Origin: Bermanella sp034112325
GTDB taxonomy: Bacteria > Pseudomonadota > Gammaproteobacteria > Pseudomonadales > Oceanobacteraceae
DNA: 64,000 nucleotides
Direction: 5' to 3'
Assembly (NCBI GenBank): GCA_034112325.1
Contig: JAWUVO010000025.1
Location: 1-64,000, forward strand
This document shows positions 17,267 to 25,131 of the stretch, one piece after another. Both the position numbers and the translations under genes were made by a program. Below the pieces are notes generated by a model, which worked only from the letters and a program-made list of their open reading frames with translations, was not told the origin of the DNA and did not search any database. Numbering within the stretch: position 1 is the first letter of the stretch; each line of letters begins with the position of its first letter.

Positions 17267-17593
17267 ATGTCTGAGATTATTGAACAAATTAAAGAACAAA
17301 TCGAATCAAATACCGTGCTTCTATATATGAAAGGCAACCCGAATCAACCTCAGTGTGGTTTTTCGGCTCGTACGGTTTCTGCATTAATGGAATGCGGTAA
17401 GCGCTTTGCTTACGTTGATATTCTGTCTAACCCAGATGTTCGTGCAAATTTACCAGCATTCGCTAACTGGCCAACATTCCCTCAGTTATGGGTTAACGGC
17501 GAATTAGTCGGAGGTTGTGACATAGTGACTGAAATGGCTGAAAACGGTGAACTTAAAACTCTTATTGATGCAGCTATTCCAGACGAAGCTTAA
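17267..17593 (+). CDS. grxD: monothiol glutaredoxin Grx4
   Basis: Starting at the ATG at 17267 gives 108 residues closely matching E. coli Grx4; the upstream in-frame ATGs lack family support. The CGFS active site is at residues 30-33, with WPTFPQLWVNGELVGGCDI following. CGFS glutaredoxins carry a glutathione-ligated 2Fe-2S cluster, often together with BolA, and move clusters within the cell. It is a single-gene unit ended by a strong terminator. Its place next to the iron locus may be chance. Confidence 0.95.
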   Translation: MSEIIEQIKEQIESNTVLLYMKGNPNQPQCGFSARTVSALMECGKRFAYVDILSNPDVRANLPAFANWPTFPQLWVNGELVGGCDIVTEMAENGELKTLIDAAIPDEA

Positions 17594-17628
17594 TAGTAGG
17601 CTTTTGAAGCCAGTTATAGTCAAAATTA

Positions 17629-17655
17629 AAGCCAGCTTACGCTGGCTTTTTTTTG
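17629..17655 (+). terminator. intrinsic terminator after grxD
   Basis: AGCCAGC TTAC GCTGGCT followed by eight T residues: a 7-bp GC-rich stem, tetraloop and T-tract 36 bp past the grxD stop. Confidence 0.9.
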
Positions 17656-17781
17656 TCTAAGTTATTGTTTTTAATAAGAATATTACCTAATTTAGCGTCA
17701 ATTTTGTCGACTGTAATATAATTGTCATATTTCAAATGTACCCTGCGCTTACATTCGCAGTTACCTAAGTATGGAAATTTA

Positions 17782-19215
17782 ATGGCTATAAAAATAACAC
17801 TTTTCATTATTTTAATAAGTCAAATATTGGGCCTAGCTCATGCATCTAAATATGAAAAAGATATTCGATTACAAGCATCTTTAAGCCAAATACTAATGGA
17901 GCCTGAACCTTTTCAAACTATCCAGAATAATAACCCTGTAGTAACGTTATTTACCATTCACGGTTCAAATACAATTGGGGCAAGCCTAGGGCCAAAATTG
18001 GCCATCTCTTATTTAAAAGCCAAAGGTGCTGTTAACGTCACTAATCAGCCTAGCTCAATCGAAAATGAGAAAATTATTACAGGTGAATTGATTCGACAGG
18101 GTAAAACAATTCAAATAAAAATAGAGGCTCATGGCTCGAGTACAGGGTTTAAAGGTTTAGATAACGGAGATGCTGAAATTTGGGCGTCTTCGCGTCCAGT
18201 AAAAGATAAAGAAGTTAACAAACTTATTAATCAGTATGATTTACGCTCCCATGAATCAGAACATATTTTAGGCATAGATGGCTTAGCCATAGTTGTAAAT
18301 CCAGAAAACCCAATAAATAGATTAAGCAAAGAACAGCTGGGTCAGGTTTTTTCTGGACAGGTAATTAATTGGTCACAGCTTGGTGGTTATGACCAAAAAA
18401 TAAATTTATACGCACGAGATCAAAACTCGGGTACTTGGGACAGTTTTAAAAACATGGTACTAAGTAAAACACTTAAACTAAGTGATAGTGCTCAGCGTTT
18501 TGAATCAAGTAGCCAGTTAGCTAATCGAGTAACGGCTGATAAGGGTGGCATTGGTTTTATTGGTATGGCGTTTGTTGGTAAAAATAAGCTATTGGCTATC
18601 AGTGACGGCCCTGCACAAGCCTTTAAACCAAGTGAAATGACAGTGGCTACAGAAGATTACGCATTATCGAGAAGGTTATTTTTTTATACTAAAGGTATTT
18701 CAAATAATAAATATGTAAATGAATTCATGAATTATGCACAAGGCGTGTACGGACAAAATATTGTTAAAACAGAAGGGGTTGTTTCTCAAAATGTAATCTC
18801 TACAGGTATGGAACTTGATAAGTCACTGCCAAAAGATTATTTAGACTTAGTAGAGGGTGCTAAAAGGCTTAGCATTAATTTTAGGTTTAAAGAGGGCAGT
18901 GCCAAGTTAGACAATAAATCTAAAATTGATATTTTAAGATTAGTTTATTTCTTGAATCAGCAAGGTCAAGATTTAAAATTATCTGATAATTTTGAAAAAC
19001 CTAACGTTATGTTAATTGGATTTGGTGACAAAAGGAAAAATTCACAACGTTCAAAATTATTATCAAAGTTAAGAGCTATGGCAATAAGACGTGAGCTGGC
19101 ACGCCTAGGAATTCATCCAAAAGTAACGACTGGTTATGGAGATTTCAATCCAGTTGCAGGGTTTCTTGGAAAAAGCGGGCTTAAGAATCGTCGAGTTGAA
19201 GTCTGGGTTAAATAA
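17782..19215 (+). CDS. PstS-like substrate-binding protein fused to an OmpA domain
   Basis: From ATG 17782 (477 residues) the protein has a signal peptide ending AHA. A PBP-like phosphate-binding region follows (TIHGSNTIGASLGPKLA, EAHGSSTGFKGLDNGDAEIWASSRPVKD, VINWSQLGG, DQNSGTWDSFKNMVL). At the C terminus is an OmpA-like peptidoglycan-binding domain (NVMLIGFGDKR to NRRVEVWVK). A TTG 60 bp upstream would hide the signal. PstS-type domains bind phosphate for ABC import, but the OmpA end would fix this one to peptidoglycan, so it is more likely a sensor or stationary periplasmic binder. No pst genes are nearby. Confidence 0.85.
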   Translation: MAIKITLFIILISQILGLAHASKYEKDIRLQASLSQILMEPEPFQTIQNNNPVVTLFTIHGSNTIGASLGPKLAISYLKAKGAVNVTNQPSSIENEKIITGELIRQGKTIQIKIEAHGSSTGFKGLDNGDAEIWASSRPVKDKEVNKLINQYDLRSHESEHILGIDGLAIVVNPENPINRLSKEQLGQVFSGQVINWSQLGGYDQKINLYARDQNSGTWDSFKNMVLSKTLKLSDSAQRFESSSQLANRVTADKGGIGFIGMAFVGKNKLLAISDGPAQAFKPSEMTVATEDYALSRRLFFYTKGISNNKYVNEFMNYAQGVYGQNIVKTEGVVSQNVISTGMELDKSLPKDYLDLVEGAKRLSINFRFKEGSAKLDNKSKIDILRLVYFLNQQGQDLKLSDNFEKPNVMLIGFGDKRKNSQRSKLLSKLRAMAIRRELARLGIHPKVTTGYGDFNPVAGFLGKSGLKNRRVEVWVK

Positions 19216-19263
19216 CTCCACTGTGACTATCAAGTATTAGTATCCACTCTTAACAAATCGTGT

Positions 19264-19285
19264 CTTCCTACTTTAAGGTAGGAAG
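19264..19285. other. stem-loop overlapping the ybaN 3' end
   Basis: CTTCCTAC and GTAGGAAG pair over 8 bp with a 6-nt loop, spanning the ybaN stop between two convergent genes. It may limit convergent read-through. Confidence 0.45.
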
Positions 19286-19687
19286 CCTATAAATATAAAA
19301 CGTCACACACAGCCCTATTAACAAAAGCACTAATTTCCCCCATATAATGGGCACTACTAACCAAGCAGATAGCCCCATACTTAACCAGATTAAACAAATA
19401 GTGACGATTTTGGCTCTTTTAGGAATCCCAGTTCCGTTTAAGTAAGGCAATATATAACTACCCAGCTTTGGATGTGCAATTAGCCATTGATAAAAGCTAG
19501 GGCTAGATCGTACAAAGCATGCCGCTGCCAACAGTAAAAAAGGCGTGGTTGGCAGTAAAGGAAGAAAAATACCCGCCACTCCTAGTACTACTGAAATACA
19601 GCCTAAAGTCATCAATATCCATTTCATAAACGTGTTTTTATGAGTCTTTTGTTCCACATTTTCCTCTGTCTTATCGGTAAGGCACAA
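19268..19687 (-). CDS. DUF454 inner-membrane protein, YbaN-like
   Basis: The 139-residue protein follows E. coli YbaN: LGCISVVLGVAGIFLPLLPTTPFLLLAAACFVRSSPSFYQWLIAHP, then a loop and two further hydrophobic helices (about 87-130). Four membrane segments are likely. The function of DUF454 is not established. The chosen ATG adds about 20 hydrophilic residues before the family start; ATG 19627 (MKWILM) is the alternative. It is convergent with the PstS-OmpA gene and divergent from the STAS gene. Confidence 0.85.
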   Translation of the reverse strand: MCLTDKTEENVEQKTHKNTFMKWILMTLGCISVVLGVAGIFLPLLPTTPFLLLAAACFVRSSPSFYQWLIAHPKLGSYILPYLNGTGIPKRAKIVTICLIWLSMGLSAWLVVPIIWGKLVLLLIGLCVTFYIYRLPTLK

Positions 19688-19775
19688 TATTGATGAAAAA
19701 ATTTAACCGTTGTTGAAGCAAAATCCAACATAACAACTATTCTACTATTATAAGAACTTAAATAAAGGTTTAGTA

Positions 19776-20078
19776 ATGTCTAATGTAACCACAACTCAAC
19801 AGGGGCAGGATGTAACAATTTCTGTTACTGGGCGCTTCGATTTTAATATTCTGCAATTATTCCGTGATGCCTATAGTGATCATGGGGATAGTTCTTTTAA
19901 TTTCTTCTTAGATCTCTCACAAACAGAGTATATCGACAGCAGTGCCTTAGGAATGTTATTAAATATGAAGAATCATCTAGGTGCTGAGGATTGCGCTATT
20001 GTGATTAAAAACTGTCAGCCAAATTTGATGAAAATATTTTCTATTGCCCATTTTGATAAGAAATTCGCGTTTAAATAA
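19776..20078 (+). CDS. STAS-domain anti-sigma factor antagonist, HsbA-like
   Basis: This 100-residue single STAS domain carries DLSQTEYIDSSALGMLLNMK, which contains the phosphorylatable serine motif (DSSALG) of SpoIIAA-type antagonists. Two bases separate its stop from the following response-regulator phosphatase gene. In Pseudomonas, HsbA is a STAS protein dephosphorylated by HsbR and shifts cells between motility and biofilm through FlgM or a diguanylate cyclase. The same pairing here suggests a comparable partner switch; the downstream target is not in the window. Confidence 0.88.
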   Translation: MSNVTTTQQGQDVTISVTGRFDFNILQLFRDAYSDHGDSSFNFFLDLSQTEYIDSSALGMLLNMKNHLGAEDCAIVIKNCQPNLMKIFSIAHFDKKFAFK

Positions 20079-20080
20079 AT

Positions 20081-21769
20081 ATGCAGATACTTGTTGTAGA
20101 TGATCAAGCTACCAATAGAGCCATTTTAACTTTTCTACTTGAAGAAGACGGCCATACTGTAGTTGAAGCAGAAAACGGTTTAATAGCCGTTGAGCTTTAT
20201 AAAAAGCATGACATAGATATCGTTCTAATGGACGTTATAATGCCGGTTATGGACGGTAAAGAAGCCACTAAAATAATTAAGGATTTACAAAAAGATAGTA
20301 ACTATGTTCCTGTTATTTTCTTGACTGCGTTAGATGATGACAAGGCATTAAGTCAATGTTTAGAGTCGGGCGGCGATGATTTTTTAAGTAAACCTTATAA
20401 CGACTCAGTATTAAAATCTAAAATCGCAGCTCATATCCGAATCCGTGAATTAACCAAAGACATAACCCAAAAACATCAAGAATTAACACTCCACAATAGT
20501 CGTTGGGAGCGAGAGCAAAATATTGTAGCTCATATTTTTAATACTGCTATGGAGCATAATTTAAGTGATTGCGATAACTTGCGTAGTCATATTGCCCCAG
20601 CATCTACGTTTAATGGAGATATTTTATTATCGGCGCCTAGTCCAACGGGTGGCTTGTATGTATTTCTAGGTGATTTTACTGGTCATGGTCTAGGGGCCTC
20701 GATTGGTACATTGCCAATCGCGCATAGTTTTGAGCAACTGGTAGCGCGGCATTTAAGCGTAGGTGAAATTGCATTTGAGTTTAATAAAATGCTGGGCACT
20801 ATGCTGCCTGTTTACATGTTCTGTTGCGCGAGCATCATCGAACTTAACTCTCAAGGTGATAGTCTGCAAGTATGGGGAGGTGGTCTACCTGATGCCTATG
20901 TAATAAATGCTGACGGTTCGATTAAAGACACATTACCATCAGGAAATATGCCACTAGGTGTTGAAAAAGACGAATCTAAATTTAATAAAGGCCATGAAAT
21001 TAGGCACCTTAACAAAGGCGAGCGTGTCATATTCTTTACCGACGGAATTATTGAGGCGGAAAGCCCAGAAGGCGAATTCTTTGAAGAGGAACGTCTACTA
21101 TCATGCTTTAAAGCCGGTACTGACGATACAATCGGGGCTATTTTAGAAACGTTAAACGATTTTATACAAGATGCTGAGCAGCGAGATGATATAACACTAT
21201 TTGAAGTATCAGCCGGTCCTGTAGTGATTCATCACAGAAATGAAGTAGATAACCAGCAAGATAATTATGATGGTATTTTATGGCGTATGAGTTGTAAATT
21301 AGATTCTGATGATATTCGCCGCGCCAACCCTGTTGAAGAAATAATGTCTATTTTGGGTGCGCAAACTTTAATACGGACTAATAAAGGTGTTATTGGTTTG
21401 GTGTTATCTGAAATGTTCAATAACGCGCTAGAGCATGGAATATTAGAATTATCTTCCGATTTGAAAAAAACCGAAGATGGCTTCATTGAATATTACCGAC
21501 AACGTCAAGATCGATTAGATAACTTAAAAAATGCGTTAGTTCAAATTAGTTTCAGGTTAATTAAATCTGAAGAAATTATCCTAAGAATTAAAATCACTGA
21601 TTCTGGTAATGGTTTTGATACCGAAAAGTTAAAATCATCTTGCAATGAAGATACTTTTGGACGTGGTATAGGCTTGATAAATCGAGTCTGTAATCGGGTA
21701 GAGTATCTAGATGGAGGAAGCACTTTAGAAGTTGATTTCCCCATAAGTAAAACTATTTCTATGGACTGA
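20081..21769 (+). CDS. response regulator with PP2C phosphatase and HATPase domains, HsbR-like
   Basis: The 562 residues divide into a receiver (1 to about 120; acidic pocket VVDDQ, phospho-acceptor in IVLMDVIMPVMDG near residue 51), a helical linker and a SpoIIE-type PP2C phosphatase. The phosphatase spans about 165-375, with GDFTGHGLGAS and FFTDGIIEAE supplying metal-binding aspartates. A GHKL ATPase/anti-sigma kinase end follows (SEMFNNALEHGI, then SGNGFD and GRGIGLINRV). This is the HsbR architecture: one protein that can both phosphorylate and dephosphorylate its STAS partner under receiver control. No histidine kinase or HptB is adjacent. Confidence 0.92.
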   Translation: MQILVVDDQATNRAILTFLLEEDGHTVVEAENGLIAVELYKKHDIDIVLMDVIMPVMDGKEATKIIKDLQKDSNYVPVIFLTALDDDKALSQCLESGGDDFLSKPYNDSVLKSKIAAHIRIRELTKDITQKHQELTLHNSRWEREQNIVAHIFNTAMEHNLSDCDNLRSHIAPASTFNGDILLSAPSPTGGLYVFLGDFTGHGLGASIGTLPIAHSFEQLVARHLSVGEIAFEFNKMLGTMLPVYMFCCASIIELNSQGDSLQVWGGGLPDAYVINADGSIKDTLPSGNMPLGVEKDESKFNKGHEIRHLNKGERVIFFTDGIIEAESPEGEFFEEERLLSCFKAGTDDTIGAILETLNDFIQDAEQRDDITLFEVSAGPVVIHHRNEVDNQQDNYDGILWRMSCKLDSDDIRRANPVEEIMSILGAQTLIRTNKGVIGLVLSEMFNNALEHGILELSSDLKKTEDGFIEYYRQRQDRLDNLKNALVQISFRLIKSEEIILRIKITDSGNGFDTEKLKSSCNEDTFGRGIGLINRVCNRVEYLDGGSTLEVDFPISKTISMD

Positions 21770-21791
21770 ATTTTAGTTTTAATAGTTTAAT

Positions 21792-21826
21792 AAAATCCCA
21801 TCTAAATATATTTAGATGGGATTTTT
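21792..21826. terminator. bidirectional terminator
   Basis: AAATCCCATCTAAATA and its complement form a long perfect palindrome flanked by A- and T-runs. It lies between the convergent HsbR-like and trhO genes and can serve both strands. Confidence 0.9.
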
Positions 21827-21838
21827 ACATATAATGTT

Positions 21839-22840
21839 TTAAATTTTTTGACTGCGCTGTTTCTGTAGTTCACGTTCTTTTATTTTTTGTTCTCTATGGG
21901 AAATAATCGAATCTTTAACATCGCTGCCAATATGGGTTTCGCCACGGGCTTTAGCCAGCTCTACTTGACGCTCGCGTTCAGCAAAGCGTGCTTTTTGTTC
22001 ATCGCTTATTTTATCAAAGCAATGAGGGCAGCTAACGCCTCTTTGATATTTAGCATTCAGCTTTTCTTCTTCAGTAATCGGTAGGCGACAGGCGTGACAC
22101 TGATCATATTCACCACGCTCTAAATCGTGGTTAACTGTTACTCGTTCATCAAATACAAAGCAGTCGCCTTTCCACATTGTTTCATCTTTAGGCACATCTT
22201 CAAGGTATTTAAGGATACCGCCTTTTAAATGGTAAACCTCTTCGTAGCCTTGCTCCTTCATATACGCGGTAGATTTTTCACAGCGAATACCGCCGGTACA
22301 AAACATAGCGACTTTTTTATGCTTAGTAGGACTCATGTTGTCTTGCACGTACTGTGGAAACTCTCTGAATGTTTCTGTGTTCGGATTTATTGCGTTTTCA
22401 AACGTGCCTACTTGAAACTCATAATCGTTGCGGGTATCAACTAAAACAACATCTGGGTCACTGATCAATGCATTCCAATCTTTTGGCTCTACGTAGGTGC
22501 CCACCACCTGCTTAGGGTCTATGCCTTCAATGCCCATGGTAACGATTTCTTTTTTTAATTTAACCTTAGTACGGTTAAATGGCATGACTTCAGTGAATGA
22601 CTCTTTGAAACTAATATCTGTTAGACGCTCGTCACTTTTAAGCCAGTTTAATAAGGTATCAATTGCCTCACGCGAACCCGCAACGGTGCCATTAATACCT
22701 TCGTTGGCCAGCAGCAATGTGCCTTTAATGTGATTGTCGTCCATAACTTTGAACAGCTTAGGTTTAATCTCTTGATGATTGTCCAGAGTGACAAACTTGT
22801 ACATTGCGCAAACCACAATGCTACCAGAGGTGTTGTTCAT
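21839..22840 (-). CDS. trhO: tRNA uridine(34) 5-hydroxylase, rhodanese type
   Basis: The 333-residue protein matches the YceA/TrhO family. It has an N-terminal ferredoxin-like domain (NNTSGSIVVCAMYKF), then a rhodanese domain with catalytic-loop cysteine in MFCTGGIRCEKS and YHLKGGILKYLEDVP. A C-terminal region carries two CxxC pairs (CHAC and CPHC). TrhO makes 5-hydroxyuridine at tRNA position 34 with molecular oxygen, the first step to cmo5U/mcmo5U. A strong AGGAG precedes ATG 22840. It is a single-gene unit facing a bidirectional terminator. Confidence 0.94.
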   Translation of the reverse strand: MNNTSGSIVVCAMYKFVTLDNHQEIKPKLFKVMDDNHIKGTLLLANEGINGTVAGSREAIDTLLNWLKSDERLTDISFKESFTEVMPFNRTKVKLKKEIVTMGIEGIDPKQVVGTYVEPKDWNALISDPDVVLVDTRNDYEFQVGTFENAINPNTETFREFPQYVQDNMSPTKHKKVAMFCTGGIRCEKSTAYMKEQGYEEVYHLKGGILKYLEDVPKDETMWKGDCFVFDERVTVNHDLERGEYDQCHACRLPITEEEKLNAKYQRGVSCPHCFDKISDEQKARFAERERQVELAKARGETHIGSDVKDSIISHREQKIKERELQKQRSQKI

Positions 22841-22988
22841 AGTGTCTCCTGCTAACCGAAACGTAAAATCGGCGCTTTATTAGATGTGTTACTTACTAGG
22901 CATTAAAATTTATGCGAAAAAAGTAGGGGCATTATAGGTATTTTAGATAATTTGTGAAGAGGGTAAGAGCGTATCTTATTGATCAAGG

Positions 22989-23023
22989 ACAAGCTTTAAG
23001 CCTTTTTTAGGCTTAAAGCTTGT
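22989..23023. other. long stem-loop between the aminopeptidase and trhO genes
   Basis: ACAAGCTTTAAGCC and GGCTTAAAGCTTGT are perfect 14-bp complements around a 7-nt T-rich loop, 27 bp past the aminopeptidase stop. No T-run follows on the minus strand. It probably marks or protects the 3' end of the aminopeptidase mRNA. Confidence 0.6.
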
Positions 23024-23049
23024 ATCTAACGAGGTTGTTATTTCGCTAT

Positions 23050-24414
23050 TTATTTACCTGAGTATCTAGATCGAAGCAATTCGAAAACAGCTCTAATGCC
23101 CATGGCTTCTCCGCCAACAGGTCGGCCTGGTAAACTGCGGTTGTTCCAAGCCATAACATCTATATGAACCCACGGAATATCACTTTCGACAAATTCATTT
23201 AAATATAAAGCGGCCGTTATTGCACCCGCTAATGGGGTACTGGCGCTATTGGTTAGGTCTGCAATATCGCTTTTTAGCATGGATAAGTAGGGCTTATGCA
23301 AAGGTAGTTGCCAAACAGGGTCTTCAGTTTTTATACCTGCGCTCATTAAATCTGCAGCTACGGTGTTATCAGTACTGAAAAATCCCGGTAACTCTGTACC
23401 AAGTGCTATACGACAAGCCCCAGTTAAAGTGGCAAAGTCTAAGATCAGCTCAGGTTTGTCGTTACAGGCTTCGGCTAAGGCATCACACAATACTAAGCGC
23501 CCCTCAGCATCAGTATTGTCTATTTCAACTGTAATGCCCTTGCGAGTAGTTAAAACGTCACCTGGGCGAAATGCATTACTAGATACAGCATTCTCTACAC
23601 TTGGAATTATGACCCGTAACTGAATTGGAAGGTTATGGCTCATAATTAAGTGGGCTAGGCCCATTACATGAGCAGCGCCACCCATATCTTTTTTCATATT
23701 TCGCATTGCAGAGGCAGGTTTTAAATCTAAGCCGCCACTGTCAAAGCATACTCCTTTACCTACCAAGGTTATTTTTGGATGAGATTTATCCCCCCAATGT
23801 AAATCTAATAGACGTGGCTGATGTACGCTGGCGCGACCAACTGCGTGAATTGTTGGATAATTTTGGGTAAGTAGCTCGTCACCAATAATTTCGCTGAAGG
23901 TTGCATCAAATTGTTTTGCAACGACTTGAACTAGCTCAGACATATGCTCAGGCATCATATCGCTTGCAGGGGTGTTGACCATGTCTCGAACTAGATAGGT
24001 GGCATTTATAAACTGATGAGCGCTATCAACTATTTCTTGATTATCGATTAATAAACTGGCTTGAGCTGAAGTAGCTTGTTTGTAACGGTCAAATTTATAC
24101 TGGGCTAGGCCAAAGGCAATGGCCACATTTTTTTGCGTAGTATGGTCACACATTAGTTGGAATGCTTGTTTAGGAAGCAGGTTGGCTAGTTCGGCGCAGG
24201 CAAAAAGCTGATCAGCTAATTCCGTAACAAATACAGCTTGCTGAAGGCGTCCGTCGGGTCCAGGAATTGTGCAAAGTCCCAAGCCCTCAAAACCACAGCT
24301 GTTCATCCAGCTTTGCACGTGTTCAGGCTGTAAATCTATCCAAGCCTTTAGATTATCACTTTTAACAATATGTAGTGGTGTGCCAGTCGAACCAAACGAG
24401 ATTTGGGCTTGCAT
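23050..24414 (-). CDS. M17 leucyl aminopeptidase family protein
   Basis: A 454-residue cytosolic di-zinc aminopeptidase. The metal-site lysine/aspartate block VGKGVCFDSGGLDLKPASAMRNMKKDMGGAA and the family signature NTDAEGRLVLCDAL are intact. DFATLTGACRIALG and GRPVGGEAMGIR complete the active region. The N-terminal domain differs from PepA proper, placing it in the PepB-like or general M17 group. These enzymes remove N-terminal residues during peptide turnover. Start at ATG 24414 with TAGGT upstream. Confidence 0.92.
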   Translation of the reverse strand: MQAQISFGSTGTPLHIVKSDNLKAWIDLQPEHVQSWMNSCGFEGLGLCTIPGPDGRLQQAVFVTELADQLFACAELANLLPKQAFQLMCDHTTQKNVAIAFGLAQYKFDRYKQATSAQASLLIDNQEIVDSAHQFINATYLVRDMVNTPASDMMPEHMSELVQVVAKQFDATFSEIIGDELLTQNYPTIHAVGRASVHQPRLLDLHWGDKSHPKITLVGKGVCFDSGGLDLKPASAMRNMKKDMGGAAHVMGLAHLIMSHNLPIQLRVIIPSVENAVSSNAFRPGDVLTTRKGITVEIDNTDAEGRLVLCDALAEACNDKPELILDFATLTGACRIALGTELPGFFSTDNTVAADLMSAGIKTEDPVWQLPLHKPYLSMLKSDIADLTNSASTPLAGAITAALYLNEFVESDIPWVHIDVMAWNNRSLPGRPVGGEAMGIRAVFELLRSRYSGK

Positions 24415-24619
24415 GAAATTACCTAAGTATTTAATTTATTTGGTATTTTAGCGCTATTTGAAAAAATGATGCAGTATAAAATCACAGAATAAATAACAAT
24501 ATAATGTAGACAAGAAAGGATAGCGTATATATTAAAAATTGCGAGGAATTATAAACTTTATAACAAAAAACGATAATAGGATATGTATAAAAATAACCTA
24601 AATTTGGTAAGGGGAAACG

Positions 24620-24661
24620 ATGCGCTACAGCTTAAAAACGCAAAGAACGGTTACTTCTTGA
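24620..24661 (+). CDS. candidate 13-residue micro-ORF before a terminator
   Basis: ATG at 24620, with AAGGGG seven bases upstream, opens a frame MRYSLKTQRTVTS ending at TGA 24659-24661. A perfect terminator hairpin starts six bases later. A strong ribosome site, short peptide and terminator together recall a leader peptide or a small mRNA/sRNA. Nothing downstream on the plus strand would be attenuated, since csp reads the other way. It could equally be chance. Confidence 0.3.
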   Translation: MRYSLKTQRTVTS

Positions 24662-24666
24662 CGCAA

Positions 24667-24697
24667 TAAAAGAAAGCAGCATCGCTGCTTTCTTTTA
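24667..24697. terminator. bidirectional terminator after the cold-shock gene
   Basis: TAAAAGAAAGCAGC ATC GCTGCTTTCTTTTA: a perfect 14-bp stem with a 3-nt loop and A/T-rich outer arms, five bases beyond the csp stop. It works for the minus-strand csp gene and could end any plus-strand transcript from the micro-ORF region. Confidence 0.9.
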
Positions 24698-24701
24698 TAC
24701 A

Positions 24702-24908
24702 CTAAGCTGGGATTACATCTTCAGCTTGTGGACCTTTTTGACCATCAGTAACAGTCATTGTTACTTCTTGTCCTTCAGCCAAAGTTTTACGTCCATCGCC
24801 GCTGATAGCGCTGTAATGTACGAATACATCTTTGCCACCTTCTTGCTGAATGAATCCAAAACCTTTTTCGTCGTTAAACCATTTAACGGTACCGGTAACA
24901 CGGGACAT
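24702..24908 (-). CDS. cold-shock protein, CspA family
   Basis: The 68-residue single cold-shock domain has RNP1 GFGFIQ and RNP2 DVFVHYSAI, with the typical GTVKWFNDEKGFGFI start. It binds single-stranded nucleic acid and acts as an RNA chaperone or antiterminator. The upstream region, about 180 bp to the next likely promoter, contains a 30-bp near-perfect palindrome, consistent with a structured 5' leader of the kind that controls cspA genes post-transcriptionally. Which paralogue it is cannot be told. Confidence 0.96.
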   Translation of the reverse strand: MSRVTGTVKWFNDEKGFGFIQQEGGKDVFVHYSAISGDGRKTLAEGQEVTMTVTDGQKGPQAEDVIPA

Positions 24909-24979
24909 GCTTATTACTCTTTTTTCTGGCCAGACAAGCTGGCATTTAAATCACTACGCGAACGTAATTGGTTGTTAAC

Positions 24980-25009
24980 TTAGTTAAATTCTTTAAAGAA
25001 TCTAACTAA
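24980..25009. promoter_or_regulatory. 30-bp palindrome in the cold-shock gene leader
   Basis: TTAGTTAAATTCTTT and AAAGAATCTAACTAA are complementary at 14 of 15 positions with no loop bases. The centre is about 87 bp before the csp ATG. As RNA it would form a weak, AT-rich hairpin whose stability depends on temperature; as DNA it could bind a dimeric regulator. Confidence 0.5.
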
Positions 25010-25131
25010 ATCTGAAACTATATTAATCCCTATTGTTTAAAAATAACACTAAAAATTTACATAAATTCACTTTTTTTAGTTAACTATTAGCCCTGCGATA
25101 ATCGGGCCATATTTTAATTTAATGATTAAAA

